NCBI GenBank assembly: GCA_022763105.1 | Contig: JALEGK010000061.1 | Span: 1 to 33,500 of the forward strand | Reading direction: 5' to 3' | From: Rickettsiales bacterium | GTDB lineage: Bacteria; Pseudomonadota; Alphaproteobacteria; Rickettsiales; UBA3002 | Length of the DNA: 33,500 nucleotides | Part shown: positions 6,906-15,783 of the stretch, piece after piece | How the letters are laid out: every line of letters begins with the position of its first letter | How positions within the stretch are numbered: the first letter of the stretch is position 1 | The notes under the pieces: model-generated | The model's input: the letters and a program-made list of their open reading frames with translations, nothing else | Told to the model about the DNA's origin: nothing | Databases searched by the model: none | Program-made: the position numbers and the translations under genes

Positions 6906-9473
6906 ATGGTTACGTCGATCAACCTTGGTGGTTTTTTTGAATCAGATGGCAAGACAGTGCTTTCTGGTTCGGCATCCGGTCTGGATACGGAAAGCCTGAT
7001 TAATGCGCTGGCAGAAGCGCGTCGGTTACCAGCTGTGCAGCTGGAAGAAAGACTGGAATCGAATGCGACGTTATCGGAAGCTTATGGTGAATTAGACCGC
7101 ATCTTGACTTCGTTTCAGGATGCGGCGAATTTCCTGCGCAACCCACCAGGCGTTGGTAATGAAGCAGAAAATATCTTTGAATATCGCGGCGGTACGATAA
7201 CCAGCAGTGATGGTGTTGCGGGTAGTAATTATCTGAATATTGTTGCAGAGCCGGGTGCTTCTATCACTAATTACGAAATTACCGTTGATCAGCTTGCTAC
7301 CCAGAATGTCAAGGTGACGGATACTTTTGCATTGGCTGATGAAGATACACAAGCGGTAGGCGGTGGCGGTCCATTTAATGCGGGTACATTAACGTTTGGA
7401 CCAAATGCTGTAGATGTAGAGTTTGAAGCAGGTGACACGCTGAATGAAGTGGTTGCCAAATTTAATGCGGTTAAAGATTTGAGTGAAGTTGAGGCTTCTA
7501 TCATTAAGGTGGCCGATGGCCAGTTCCGCTTGTCGTTAAAGACGACGGGGACGGGAACCGATATGAATTATGATTTGGGTGTTCCTGCCCCACCAACATT
7601 TTTGGCGGGTGATGCGATTTTTCATCTTGATGCGAATGACGTGAATGGTGATGGGGATTATGGCAATAACCCTGGGGCAGACCAGCTATTTCCTAATCCT
7701 ATCGATATTTCAGGTAGTACCACTGTCAACCCTCAGGGGGCGGGGCCTACTTTAGATGTCGATGGTACTAATACGATCGCAGCGTTCGATTTCGCCGGAG
7801 CCAATGTAGGGTACAACCCTAGCAATACAGGTGCAATTAACACATCTCCGCCATTCCAGAGCAAGACCTTTGCATTTGCGTTTGAAACGGGTGCGGATGT
7901 GTCTGGAACACAGACCATTTATGAGCAAGGCGGATCAACCAATAGCATGGGGTTATTTATCGCTCCCGATCCTGGTAATGGTAATGCGGCTACTCTGTTT
8001 GCCACGGTTGGTGTCGATAATGGTAGTTGGCCGGGAAATGAGCTAAAAACACTTAATCTAGGAACGGTTAATCCGAGTGAAACCTATACCGTAGTGCTCG
8101 ATTTTGATGCTACGGCAAATCCGACCGTAAATGACCCTGCCAATACGTTTACTGGCTATGTGAATGGCGTGCAGATGGATCAGGTTGATTCAATTGCTGA
8201 GATGCCAAACCATTCTGGCGGTATTGGTATTGGTTATACTGAGGGTGGTACAACATTGCCTGATGGCTCTCAGCCCGGCGGCGATGGGCAGTATTTTGAA
8301 GGTAAGATATCTGAAGTTATTCTAACGAATACTAATTTGAGTACGGATGAATTTACCCAGCTCGATAATTATCTTCAGAATAAATATCAACAGCCTATTG
8401 CTGATGCATCATTGTTTAACGTTGGGTTTGCTATTACAACAGATGCGGTGGATGCTGAGATGACCATTGATGGCACGACCATTACGCGTCAGACCAACAG
8501 CATTGATGATGTGATTACGGATATTACCTTTAATCTGGTAGGTGAAACCCCTCCGGCAGAAGATCTGGATGTTGAAATTCAAGCAGATACCGAGTTGGCA
8601 AAATCTGCGATTTTCAACTTTGTTGATGCGTATAACGAAGTGCGCATTTTCGCCGCTCGTCAGAATGAACGTAATGATGACGGTACCACTGCAGAAGAGG
8701 CGGTACTTGCTTCTAGTAACACATTGCGAAGTGTTGTTAGCCGCGTGAATAGCGAAATGGCATCTATTGTTGATGGTATTACGGGTGGTGATCCTGATCG
8801 CTTGGCAGATATCGGGCTGAACTTTGAGGATTTCCCGGGTGATGCTGAAACGCCATTTACGCGTAACATCATTACGGTAGATGAGGCAGAATTAGATTCT
8901 GCATTATCTGCAAATTTTGAAGGTGTTCGCCGGTTATTTGAATTTGATTTCATTTCTGATGATCCGTCTCTAACCGTTTTTGAGCGTACGAATGCTTTGA
9001 ATGTAGCCGATGTTGATCTTAATATTGACCAGACCAATGGTGTTTACGAAGCAACCTTTGATGATGGCACTGGCTTACAGACGATTACTCTTGAATCGTC
9101 TAGCCTGAGTGGTGGTGGTGTCGTTTTAAGAGCGGCAGAAGGTACAGCGCTTGAAGGCTTGACGCTGATTTATGCAAGTACCGATGATGCGACGGTTAAT
9201 CTAAATCTGACTCAGGGTATTGGTGACCGTGTGTTTAACACGATGGAAGATATACTGACGGAGGATAATGGGTTGCTCACCGTTGAGCTGGAGTCGATTG
9301 CCAGTGAAAATGAGCGCATGCAGGAAGAAATCACGCGTATTGACGAGATTGTTGCTGCATATAGAGATCGTTTGCTTAAGCAGTTCAGTGCGTTAGAGGC
9401 TGCTATTACACAAGCTAACACCTTGCTACAAAGTATTGCAGCAAACAACGCGGCACGTAATAATAACGGCTAG
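6906..9473 (+). CDS. fliD: Flagellar filament cap protein FliD with inserted LamG-like domain
   Basis: FliD (HAP2) caps the growing filament and folds flagellin. The N-terminus (residues 17-75, GSASGLDTESLINALAEA) and the C-terminus (about 800-848, ITRIDEIVAAYRDRLLKQFSALEAAI) are clear FliD. The block at about 560-600 (AKSAIFNFVDAYNEVRIF) is also standard. The length of 855 aa is nearly twice the usual 450-500. The extra part is a block at about residues 234-494. It starts IFHLDANDVNGDGDYGNNP and ends GKISEVILTNTNLSTDEF followed by a YLQNKY helix, the pattern of concanavalin/LamG-like lectin domains of secreted bacterial proteins. The block interrupts the FliD middle domain, which resumes at VDAEMTIDGTTITRQTNSIDD. 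A GGGGGA site lies five bases before the ATG, and fliS follows 30 bases later. Confidence 0.95.
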   Translation: MVTSINLGGFFESDGKTVLSGSASGLDTESLINALAEARRLPAVQLEERLESNATLSEAYGELDRILTSFQDAANFLRNPPGVGNEAENIFEYRGGTITSSDGVAGSNYLNIVAEPGASITNYEITVDQLATQNVKVTDTFALADEDTQAVGGGGPFNAGTLTFGPNAVDVEFEAGDTLNEVVAKFNAVKDLSEVEASIIKVADGQFRLSLKTTGTGTDMNYDLGVPAPPTFLAGDAIFHLDANDVNGDGDYGNNPGADQLFPNPIDISGSTTVNPQGAGPTLDVDGTNTIAAFDFAGANVGYNPSNTGAINTSPPFQSKTFAFAFETGADVSGTQTIYEQGGSTNSMGLFIAPDPGNGNAATLFATVGVDNGSWPGNELKTLNLGTVNPSETYTVVLDFDATANPTVNDPANTFTGYVNGVQMDQVDSIAEMPNHSGGIGIGYTEGGTTLPDGSQPGGDGQYFEGKISEVILTNTNLSTDEFTQLDNYLQNKYQQPIADASLFNVGFAITTDAVDAEMTIDGTTITRQTNSIDDVITDITFNLVGETPPAEDLDVEIQADTELAKSAIFNFVDAYNEVRIFAARQNERNDDGTTAEEAVLASSNTLRSVVSRVNSEMASIVDGITGGDPDRLADIGLNFEDFPGDAETPFTRNIITVDEAELDSALSANFEGVRRLFEFDFISDDPSLTVFERTNALNVADVDLNIDQTNGVYEATFDDGTGLQTITLESSSLSGGGVVLRAAEGTALEGLTLIYASTDDATVNLNLTQGIGDRVFNTMEDILTEDNGLLTVELESIASENERMQEEITRIDEIVAAYRDRLLKQFSALEAAITQANTLLQSIAANNAARNNNG

Positions 9474-9503
9474 AAGGTTTAATCATCTAGAGAGGTTGTC
9501 TGC

Positions 9504-10040
9504 ATGTCACCGAATGGTAATCCGTATAAAGCTTACACGAAAGCCAACCATACGGTTCCTAAGACCAAACAGGTGGTCATGCTTTATGATGGCATCATCC
9601 GTAACCTGAAACAGGCCGCAGAAGCCATGCAGAATAATCAAATTGAAGTTCGTTTTAATAAGCTTGTGAGAGCTTCTGAGATTATGATGGGGCTGCAAAG
9701 CAGTTTGGATTTTGAAAGTGGTGGTAACGCTGCGCGCGTCTTGTACGATTTTTACTCAACTATGGATAATCGCGTGATGCATCTGCACAAAACCAATGAT
9801 GTGGAAGAATGTGGTCGCATTGTTGATGAAGTGCGTGAGATGCGTGATATGTGGGCTAAAATCGATAGCGGTGAATTGGATACAGAAACGGCGCAAGGCC
9901 CGCAAACCGCTCAACAGCCTGAGCAGGTAAGCGCTGCTCCCGCGCCTCAGCCTGCACCGGCGCCAAATGAAACAAGCGGTGAAGATGGCTCAGCATCTTC
10001 TAAGCCAGACCCGCTTTCTGGTGTTGTACTTAACGCCTAG
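9504..10040 (+). CDS. fliS: Flagellin export chaperone FliS
   Basis: FliS binds the C-terminal disordered part of flagellin in the cytoplasm and prevents early polymerisation. The first 130 residues match FliS: the Y-K-A-Y start (YKAYTKANH), KTKQVVMLYDGIIRNLKQAAEAM for the second helix, and the helices ending RIVDEVREMRDMWAKI. A C-terminal extension of about 45 residues, rich in Ala, Pro, Gln and Ser, goes beyond the usual 125-135 aa and looks disordered. The ATG at 9504 has a GAGAGG site about eight bases upstream. It is the last gene of the flaG-fliD-fliS group, and 170 bases with a new promoter follow before fliK. Confidence 0.94.
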   Translation: MSPNGNPYKAYTKANHTVPKTKQVVMLYDGIIRNLKQAAEAMQNNQIEVRFNKLVRASEIMMGLQSSLDFESGGNAARVLYDFYSTMDNRVMHLHKTNDVEECGRIVDEVREMRDMWAKIDSGELDTETAQGPQTAQQPEQVSAAPAPQPAPAPNETSGEDGSASSKPDPLSGVVLNA

Positions 10041-10171
10041 ACTTTCTTTCCTGCAGTTTTTTCCCAGCCTTAATTTTGCACCTTCAATTGCCTGCTTTTT
10101 TTGCCGTGTTCTTAGTGGTTGGATCTCTGCTTAGTAGCTGATATATAGTCTTAAAATATATTGATCTTATT

Positions 10172-10186
10172 TGGCACGTGCCTTGC
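10172..10186 (+). promoter_or_regulatory. Sigma-54 promoter of the fliK-flgD-flgE operon
   Basis: TGGCACGTGCCTTGC matches the RpoN consensus TGGCACG-N4-TTGC at every fixed base. The -24 GG (10173-10174) and -12 GC (10185-10186) have the obligatory ten-base spacing. Transcription should begin near 10198, about 20 bases before the fliK start. The 60 bases upstream are AT-rich, as is usual where IHF bends DNA for an upstream activator, but I see no certain activator site. Sigma-54 control of hook genes is known in many polar-flagellated proteobacteria. Confidence 0.88.
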
Positions 10187-10217
10187 ATAGTCATTAGCAA
10201 ACAGGAAGTTTGTGATT

Positions 10218-11879
10218 ATGGATATAGGTATTGTATCACTTTTAGCTAATGCACCAGCTGTGCCACCACAGAATGAGAAGGCGGCTGATGCGTTAGAAAA
10301 TAAAGCCTCGGATAAGAATCCGTTTAACCAATTACTGTCGGCTTATTCAGTCGAAGAAATCAAACAGTTCAAGCAAGAGCTGCTTTCCAAAGCAATGGAA
10401 GGTGAGTTGGAAGAATTAGAGCAGGTGCTTGAGCAGATGTTTGAAGGCTTGGTGGGCGTATCGTTGACAGATATTACCATTCCTGACGTAGCGATTTCCG
10501 CTATTACTTCTACACAGAATTTACAGACCATTACATCGATTGAAGGTGACGTTGATTTGCCAATAGTTGATGTGAGTGGTTTGGTGGTGCAGCATGTCGC
10601 TCCCGGTGAATCGGTTGAGCTTGACGAGATGGAAGCTGCTCCTGCTAATGATTTACATTTTTTGCTGTTGACTCCCCAGACGGAAGAGCTAAGCGGTTTC
10701 CCTATGGTATTGCCGATCAACGAATCGGCGTCAAAGCAATTGCTGACTCTTGATGCGCAAGAGCTGCAGGATTGGGTGGATAGTGAGATTATTCCAGTCA
10801 TTCACGGCTTGCCTGATCTAGATTCTGAGACACTTGATGTCTTTCAGCTAACTGTTGAGTTGGTGGATGGTAATCTGCATCAAGATGCACAAGCGTGGGC
10901 AGAGCTTCATGCGGAAGGTATGGGCGTTGTTGTGAGTCCGCATGCACAACTTGTTACATTCCCGCAAGCACATATTAATTTAGAGCCGCGCGCAGAAATC
11001 ATTGCGAATGAAATCATGCCTGCAGGGCAGATAATGACAGATGATATGCCAGATTTACCATTGGATGATCTGGATATGATTCAGCAACCTAATATTGTCA
11101 AAGTTGCAACTGCAGCAACTGCAGCAGCTACAGTAACTGCAGATGTTGATGCAGATGCCGGTATGCCTAGAGTTAACCCTGATGAACGCTTTGTAAAAGT
11201 GAGTGCGAATGATCTGGCGCGTAGTCAGCGATTTGAAGAGGGGGTGTTCACTAACTCGGCTAACGCGAATAATGGGCAGTTTAAGCCAGAGATATTGCAG
11301 CAAACAGCAGCTAATGTCTTTACGTCTGTAGATGTGCCGGCAGATGCTGAGGTTGAAATCTTGACCCCTATTAATGCTTCCGGACATACCTCATCGCTCT
11401 CTGCTAAGGAAGTCGATGAGGCGCGTGTGCCATTTTACAAGGCGGCACATTTTGTCCCATCACATGCGCAATCTAAACCATCAGAGCAAGTGCAGATGTT
11501 TATCCGTCAGGGCATTCAGCCGGGCATGGACCGCGTCATGCTTGAGTTGGACCCGCAGGATTTGGGTAAAGTTGAAATCCGTATGGATATTGTTGCCGAT
11601 GGCCGCTCACAGGTTAGCTTTACGGCAGAAAATAGAAGTACGCTGGAAATGCTCCAAAAGGATGCTGCGTGGCTACAAAAAGCCCTGCAAGAAGCTGGTA
11701 TTGAAGCAGATACTCAGGATATGGAGTTCCAGTTAAGTGACCAAGGGAATGGTGATGGTAAAGGTGGGGGCGAATCTGGCACGTCGCTTGCATATGGTGA
11801 AGAGCAAAACGATGTCTTGCCAAGTTACACCTCGCAATATGTCGTCAATTTAGAAGAAGGGGTAGACATTAAAGTCTAA
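10218..11879 (+). CDS. fliK: Flagellar hook-length control protein FliK
   Basis: The protein has 553 residues from the ATG at 10218, which has an AGGAAG site nine bases upstream; a GTG at 10212 is too close to that site. FliK is a secreted ruler that sets hook length and switches export to filament proteins by contact of its C-terminal domain with FlhB. The conserved C-terminal Flg_hook domain is at about residues 420-525, with RVMLELDPQDLGKVEIRMDI, then SFTAENRSTLEMLQKDAAWLQKALQEAGI. The N-terminal 400 residues are acidic, low in conservation and probably extended, as expected. The gene is the first after the sigma-54 promoter, and flgD follows after eight bases. Confidence 0.93.
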   Translation: MDIGIVSLLANAPAVPPQNEKAADALENKASDKNPFNQLLSAYSVEEIKQFKQELLSKAMEGELEELEQVLEQMFEGLVGVSLTDITIPDVAISAITSTQNLQTITSIEGDVDLPIVDVSGLVVQHVAPGESVELDEMEAAPANDLHFLLLTPQTEELSGFPMVLPINESASKQLLTLDAQELQDWVDSEIIPVIHGLPDLDSETLDVFQLTVELVDGNLHQDAQAWAELHAEGMGVVVSPHAQLVTFPQAHINLEPRAEIIANEIMPAGQIMTDDMPDLPLDDLDMIQQPNIVKVATAATAAATVTADVDADAGMPRVNPDERFVKVSANDLARSQRFEEGVFTNSANANNGQFKPEILQQTAANVFTSVDVPADAEVEILTPINASGHTSSLSAKEVDEARVPFYKAAHFVPSHAQSKPSEQVQMFIRQGIQPGMDRVMLELDPQDLGKVEIRMDIVADGRSQVSFTAENRSTLEMLQKDAAWLQKALQEAGIEADTQDMEFQLSDQGNGDGKGGGESGTSLAYGEEQNDVLPSYTSQYVVNLEEGVDIKV

Positions 11880-11887
11880 TAGAGAAA

Positions 11888-12610
11888 ATGGTTTCAGCAC
11901 TCGATTCACTCAACAACGATACAATTACCAATACATCGCAACTGGATCTGATTGGTCTAAACTCTAACCCGCAAACAGAAGCAGGTGCGGACCTTTCGAA
12001 GCTTGCAGAAGATTTTGATGACTTCTTATTACTTCTAACGACCCAGTTAGAAAACCAAGACCCAACCGACCCTATGGAAACGAACGAGTTTACCAACCAG
12101 TTGGTTGCGTTTACAGGGGTAGAACAACAGATTAAAACGAATGATCAATTGGAAGCCTTAGTTGGTCTAAACCAGGACGCTAAGATTGATGGTGCGGTAG
12201 GCTTTATCGGCACATTTGTCGATACTAAAGGTAAGTCAGGCTTCTTGGACGAGAAGGTGGAAGGTGAAGACCGCTATGCAGCCTTTGCGTATGAGTTGGA
12301 AGTGGAAGCTAATCAGGTGCAGATCCTGATTACAAATGAGCTGGGCGAAGCTGTTTATAGCGGTTTTGGCCCGACTGCTGCCGGTAAGAACCGCGTGTAT
12401 TGGGATGGCGTAAATAACTTTAACGCGTCTGAAGAAGAAGCTGGGACATACAACATCAGTATTACAGCTAAAAACGCGAGTGGTAATGAGATTGACCACA
12501 AAACATACACGACTGGTCGAGTGACCAGCGCAGAGTTAGTCGATAATAAAGTATTCCTCGAAGTAGCCGGAACCTATGTGAACATCGATGATGTTCAGTC
12601 GGTCTACTAG
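11888..12610 (+). CDS. flgD: Flagellar hook assembly (hook-cap) protein FlgD
   Basis: This 240-residue protein is the scaffold that caps the growing hook while FlgE polymerises, and is then replaced by FlgK. The N-terminal signature is at residues 38-85: DFDDFLLLLTTQLENQDPTDPME, then EFTNQLVAFTGVEQQIKTNDQL. The rest fits the FlgD Ig/FlgD-Tudor fold: GEAVYSGFGPTAAGKNRVYWDG at about 152-175, and a C-terminal strand pattern ending YVNIDDVQSV. The spacing of eight bases from fliK and a poor ribosome-binding site (AGAGAA) suggest translational coupling. flgE follows 50 bases later. Confidence 0.96.
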   Translation: MVSALDSLNNDTITNTSQLDLIGLNSNPQTEAGADLSKLAEDFDDFLLLLTTQLENQDPTDPMETNEFTNQLVAFTGVEQQIKTNDQLEALVGLNQDAKIDGAVGFIGTFVDTKGKSGFLDEKVEGEDRYAAFAYELEVEANQVQILITNELGEAVYSGFGPTAAGKNRVYWDGVNNFNASEEEAGTYNISITAKNASGNEIDHKTYTTGRVTSAELVDNKVFLEVAGTYVNIDDVQSVY

Positions 12611-12660
12611 GTGAGGAAGGTGAGTAACTAGGTAAGTTAGGATTAGCGAAGGAGAGAGCT

Positions 12661-15522
12661 ATGAGTTTATACGGTGCATTATTTGGAGGGGTGTCTGGTC
12701 TAGCGTCGCAAAGTGCGAAGATCGGTATGATTTCAGACAATATCGCGAACGTAAACACGATCGGTTATAAAGAGGCCGAGGCGTTGTTTGAAACGCTTGT
12801 GGTGAATTCAACCAACACTGGTAAATATTCTACGGGTGGTGTGCGTGTTAATAACCGTATTAATGTCGACAAGCAGGGCCTGATTCTCTCCACAGATGCT
12901 CCGACCGATATTGCGCTTTCTGGTAACGGTTTCTTCACCGTTAACGGACAAGCAGACAGCTCTGGTATTCCACAATATACGCGTGCTGGTTCATTCCGCG
13001 TAGACGAAGCTGGTAACTTTATCAACGGTTCAGGTTTTTACCTGCAAGGTTGGCCGCTAAGCCGTGAAGGGTTGCTGCCTGGTGAGCCTGGTAACATCAA
13101 TACCGTTTCATTCGGTAACCTGGAATCTCTAGAAACGGTGAATGTCGAGTCTTCTAGTGGTATTGCGCTTGCGACAGAAAATATGGAAGTGAGTGCCAAC
13201 CTAGATGCGGGTGAAGAGATTTATCCGGGTGAGGCTGGTACGGTTATCATGGATGAGAACAACACGTTGAACTTCCAGATTGATGCAGAGACAATCATTG
13301 TTCCTGATGAGTATGGTCTGGCACCTGCAAATAGCATTCTGAGAGGTGACTCTTTTGAAGTGCTTACCGGTAATGGCCTGCAGTATCAGTATGAATATGG
13401 TGGGTTCACGATTGGTCGTTCGATCTCTGTGAATGGTACTAGTAACAACTTTGGTGATGGTTTGAACACCATTACCCGATCTTTAGCTGGTGATGCTGTT
13501 ACTTACGAGACTGCCGCTGGTGGTAGCGCGGTGACGATTGATTTCGGTACAGTCAACCATGGCCTGATTACTGGTGATACACTCACCATCGCAGGTGATA
13601 CGACTGGTTTCGGTTTGGTTAACCCGTTAGATGGTGCTTATACCGTAACCTGGTTGAGTGCTACGACGCTTCAAATTACAACCGCTATTCCTCACGGTGT
13701 CGCGGGTCCATCTGTTCCGGCAGCTGGTGATGCGGCTTCGACCGTAACGTTTGACCCTTATGTAACGTCGGGCAACATGTTTGATGCCGATGCGGCAAGT
13801 GAAGCCTTCTTCGGTACGGCAGGAACGACGCGTTTTACCACTGAGGCATTATCATTCTCGATTGTACGTGCAGATGATACTCATACCTTTACCTACACCG
13901 CAAGTTCACCAAACGTATTTGCCGGACAGTTTAATAGCCTTTCAACGCTTGCTCAAGCAATCGATGAGGTGAATGGTCTGACAGCGCGTGTTGCAGGTGA
14001 TCGCCTGATGGTTGGTGCGGAGGATGCCGATGAGGCATTGTCATTCACCAATGGTGATGACACCACCTTTACCGCTACGCAAACAGGTATTGATTGGATT
14101 AGCGAGCTTGATTTGGCAGCCTTTGGTGTCGGTGATAACCGCTGGTTTACCATGCAGAGTCTGGCGAATGAGGTGAATGAAGATGATGGTGTGACCGCGG
14201 AGATTACGGATCCGCTATCACAAGCGACCATGGATATTCGCGTGGATGATCCGTTGGATACGATTGAATTCCAAGATGTGCAAGATGCCACATTGGTAAC
14301 GGCTGACGGTACGGCAACTTACCAATACACAGCTGCGGCTCAGGTGGCAGGTGTTGCGATTGATGTCGTAACCGAGATCGGTGTTGACCCATTGACTTTG
14401 GGTTACAACGTAGGTGACTTCATTACGATCCAGAATGATGGTACTGCTGCACTTGGTCTGCCTGCGACATTCCCTAACACTCCGGGTAACATTCAGGTGC
14501 AGGTGACCGCGATTGGTGCCACCGACTTTACCTTCCAGATTCCTGGTTCGTACAATACGGGTGGTTTTGCAGGTTTCGCTGCAACCAACATTTCCGCTGG
14601 TACAACCTTCGCGATTTATCAAGAAGGTAACCAAGGGTCGGTTGTTGCTGAACTTGGTCTGGTCACTTCATTGAATAGTGCTGCGTACACCCCGCAAACA
14701 ACCGGTGTGCTTGGCCCTGAGTATGATTCTACCGGTGCAGTAGGTGACAATATGGCATCTGGTGAGATTACCCCGCAATTCAGCCGTAACGTTCGTGTCT
14801 ATGATGCGTTGGGTACGGGGCACGATTTGACCATTGCCTACATCAAGACCGATGAGAATGAATGGGCTGTAGAGATCTATGCTGCTGATGAAGATGAGGT
14901 GGTATCCTCACTCTTCGATGGTCAGGTGGCAGTTGGTACGCTTACCTTCAACGGTGATGGTAGCTTGCGAGCAGTAAGCGCTGGTCTACGCGATGAATTC
15001 TCTGTGACTTGGGCGAATGGCGCAGCAGAAAGTAACATTACGATCGACTGGGGTACGGCTGGTCAGCCATTTGGTACCGATGGTGCTACCGAGATTGGTG
15101 ACACGGATGGTATCAGTCAGTTTGATGGTGATTATACGGTAAACTTCATCAACCAAGATGGTGCACCGGTGGGTGAGTTGGTTGGTGTGGAAGTAGATGA
15201 AGAAGGGTTTGTGATCGCCAGTTACACGAACGGTGAAACCCGAGCACTCTACAAACTACCGATTGCAGACTTTACCAATGTGAATGGTCTACGCCATGTA
15301 ACGGGTAACGTTTACGAAGAAACACGCGATTCTGGTGACGTGCAACTGCGCGAAGCTGGAACCGGAGGCGCTGGTGATGTGGTCGGCGCCGCACTCGAAC
15401 AATCCAATGTTGAACTCTCTGAGCAGCTTACGGACATGATCGTGGCACAGCGAGCGTATCAGTCGAATACGCGAGTGATTACCACGACCGACGAACTGCT
15501 AGAGCAGCTAAACAACATCTAG
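12661..15522 (+). CDS. flgE: Flagellar hook protein FlgE, much enlarged (953 aa)
   Basis: FlgE forms the hook, the universal joint outside the cell. The N-terminal rod/hook signature is at residues 1-105 (MSLYGALFGGVSGLASQSAKIGMISDNIANVNTIGYK, then GNGFFTVNG). The FlgE core reappears near residues 705-760 (ITPQFSRNVRVYDALGTGHDLTIAYIKTD). The C-terminal helix is present (VELSEQLTDMIVAQRAYQSNTRVITTTDELLEQL). Usual hook proteins have 400-450 residues, and the extra 500 lie between about 200 and 700. This region contains two copies (about 297-345 and 579-640) of a beta module with the pattern G-D-x-x-x-I followed by a strand such as YTVTWLSATTLQI; the same module is in FlgK. An AAGGAGAG site precedes the ATG, and an intrinsic terminator follows the stop. 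Confidence 0.96.
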   Translation: MSLYGALFGGVSGLASQSAKIGMISDNIANVNTIGYKEAEALFETLVVNSTNTGKYSTGGVRVNNRINVDKQGLILSTDAPTDIALSGNGFFTVNGQADSSGIPQYTRAGSFRVDEAGNFINGSGFYLQGWPLSREGLLPGEPGNINTVSFGNLESLETVNVESSSGIALATENMEVSANLDAGEEIYPGEAGTVIMDENNTLNFQIDAETIIVPDEYGLAPANSILRGDSFEVLTGNGLQYQYEYGGFTIGRSISVNGTSNNFGDGLNTITRSLAGDAVTYETAAGGSAVTIDFGTVNHGLITGDTLTIAGDTTGFGLVNPLDGAYTVTWLSATTLQITTAIPHGVAGPSVPAAGDAASTVTFDPYVTSGNMFDADAASEAFFGTAGTTRFTTEALSFSIVRADDTHTFTYTASSPNVFAGQFNSLSTLAQAIDEVNGLTARVAGDRLMVGAEDADEALSFTNGDDTTFTATQTGIDWISELDLAAFGVGDNRWFTMQSLANEVNEDDGVTAEITDPLSQATMDIRVDDPLDTIEFQDVQDATLVTADGTATYQYTAAAQVAGVAIDVVTEIGVDPLTLGYNVGDFITIQNDGTAALGLPATFPNTPGNIQVQVTAIGATDFTFQIPGSYNTGGFAGFAATNISAGTTFAIYQEGNQGSVVAELGLVTSLNSAAYTPQTTGVLGPEYDSTGAVGDNMASGEITPQFSRNVRVYDALGTGHDLTIAYIKTDENEWAVEIYAADEDEVVSSLFDGQVAVGTLTFNGDGSLRAVSAGLRDEFSVTWANGAAESNITIDWGTAGQPFGTDGATEIGDTDGISQFDGDYTVNFINQDGAPVGELVGVEVDEEGFVIASYTNGETRALYKLPIADFTNVNGLRHVTGNVYEETRDSGDVQLREAGTGGAGDVVGAALEQSNVELSEQLTDMIVAQRAYQSNTRVITTTDELLEQLNNI

Positions 15523-15550
15523 GATTTAACAAAGTCGTCTAGCTCCTTGA

Positions 15551-15583
15551 GGCTCGGTTGGTAACAACCGGGCCCTTTTTTTA
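15551..15583 (+). terminator. Intrinsic terminator of the fliK-flgD-flgE operon
   Basis: GGCTCGGTTG (15551-15560) pairs with CAACCGGGCC (15565-15574) around a GTAA tetraloop, followed by C and a run of eight T's. This is a complete rho-independent terminator 28 bases after the flgE stop. Confidence 0.95.
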
Positions 15584-15728
15584 TTCTTTTACATATCATG
15601 GTGTTTTGCCTTGCCTTTGTCTGGTGTTCTGGTATCACTTCGTTAACAAAATACTAACAAAAACTGTGTTTTCTGCATCACAGGTTAACGTTTTAGGCCT
15701 GAGAACGACAAGAATAGTCGAACAGTTT

Positions 15729-15757
15729 TTGTGAATGTTACAACTCGTCGTTAAGAT
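15729..15757 (+). promoter_or_regulatory. Possible sigma-70 promoter of the 108-aa gene
   Basis: TTGTGA (15729-15734) and TAAGAT (15752-15757) are separated by 17 bases, and transcription would begin about 20 bases before the start codon. Both hexamers match only four of six consensus bases. The gene must have a promoter of its own, because the flgE terminator lies upstream. Confidence 0.4.
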
Positions 15758-15783
15758 GAGATCAAATAAATGTAAGGAATAGC

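Noticed and set aside
8660..9037. Long antisense open frames inside fliD, fliK, flgE and other genes.
   Set aside because: They follow the codon phase of the real gene on the other strand, have biased Ser/Thr/Arg composition, and lack ribosome-binding sites.
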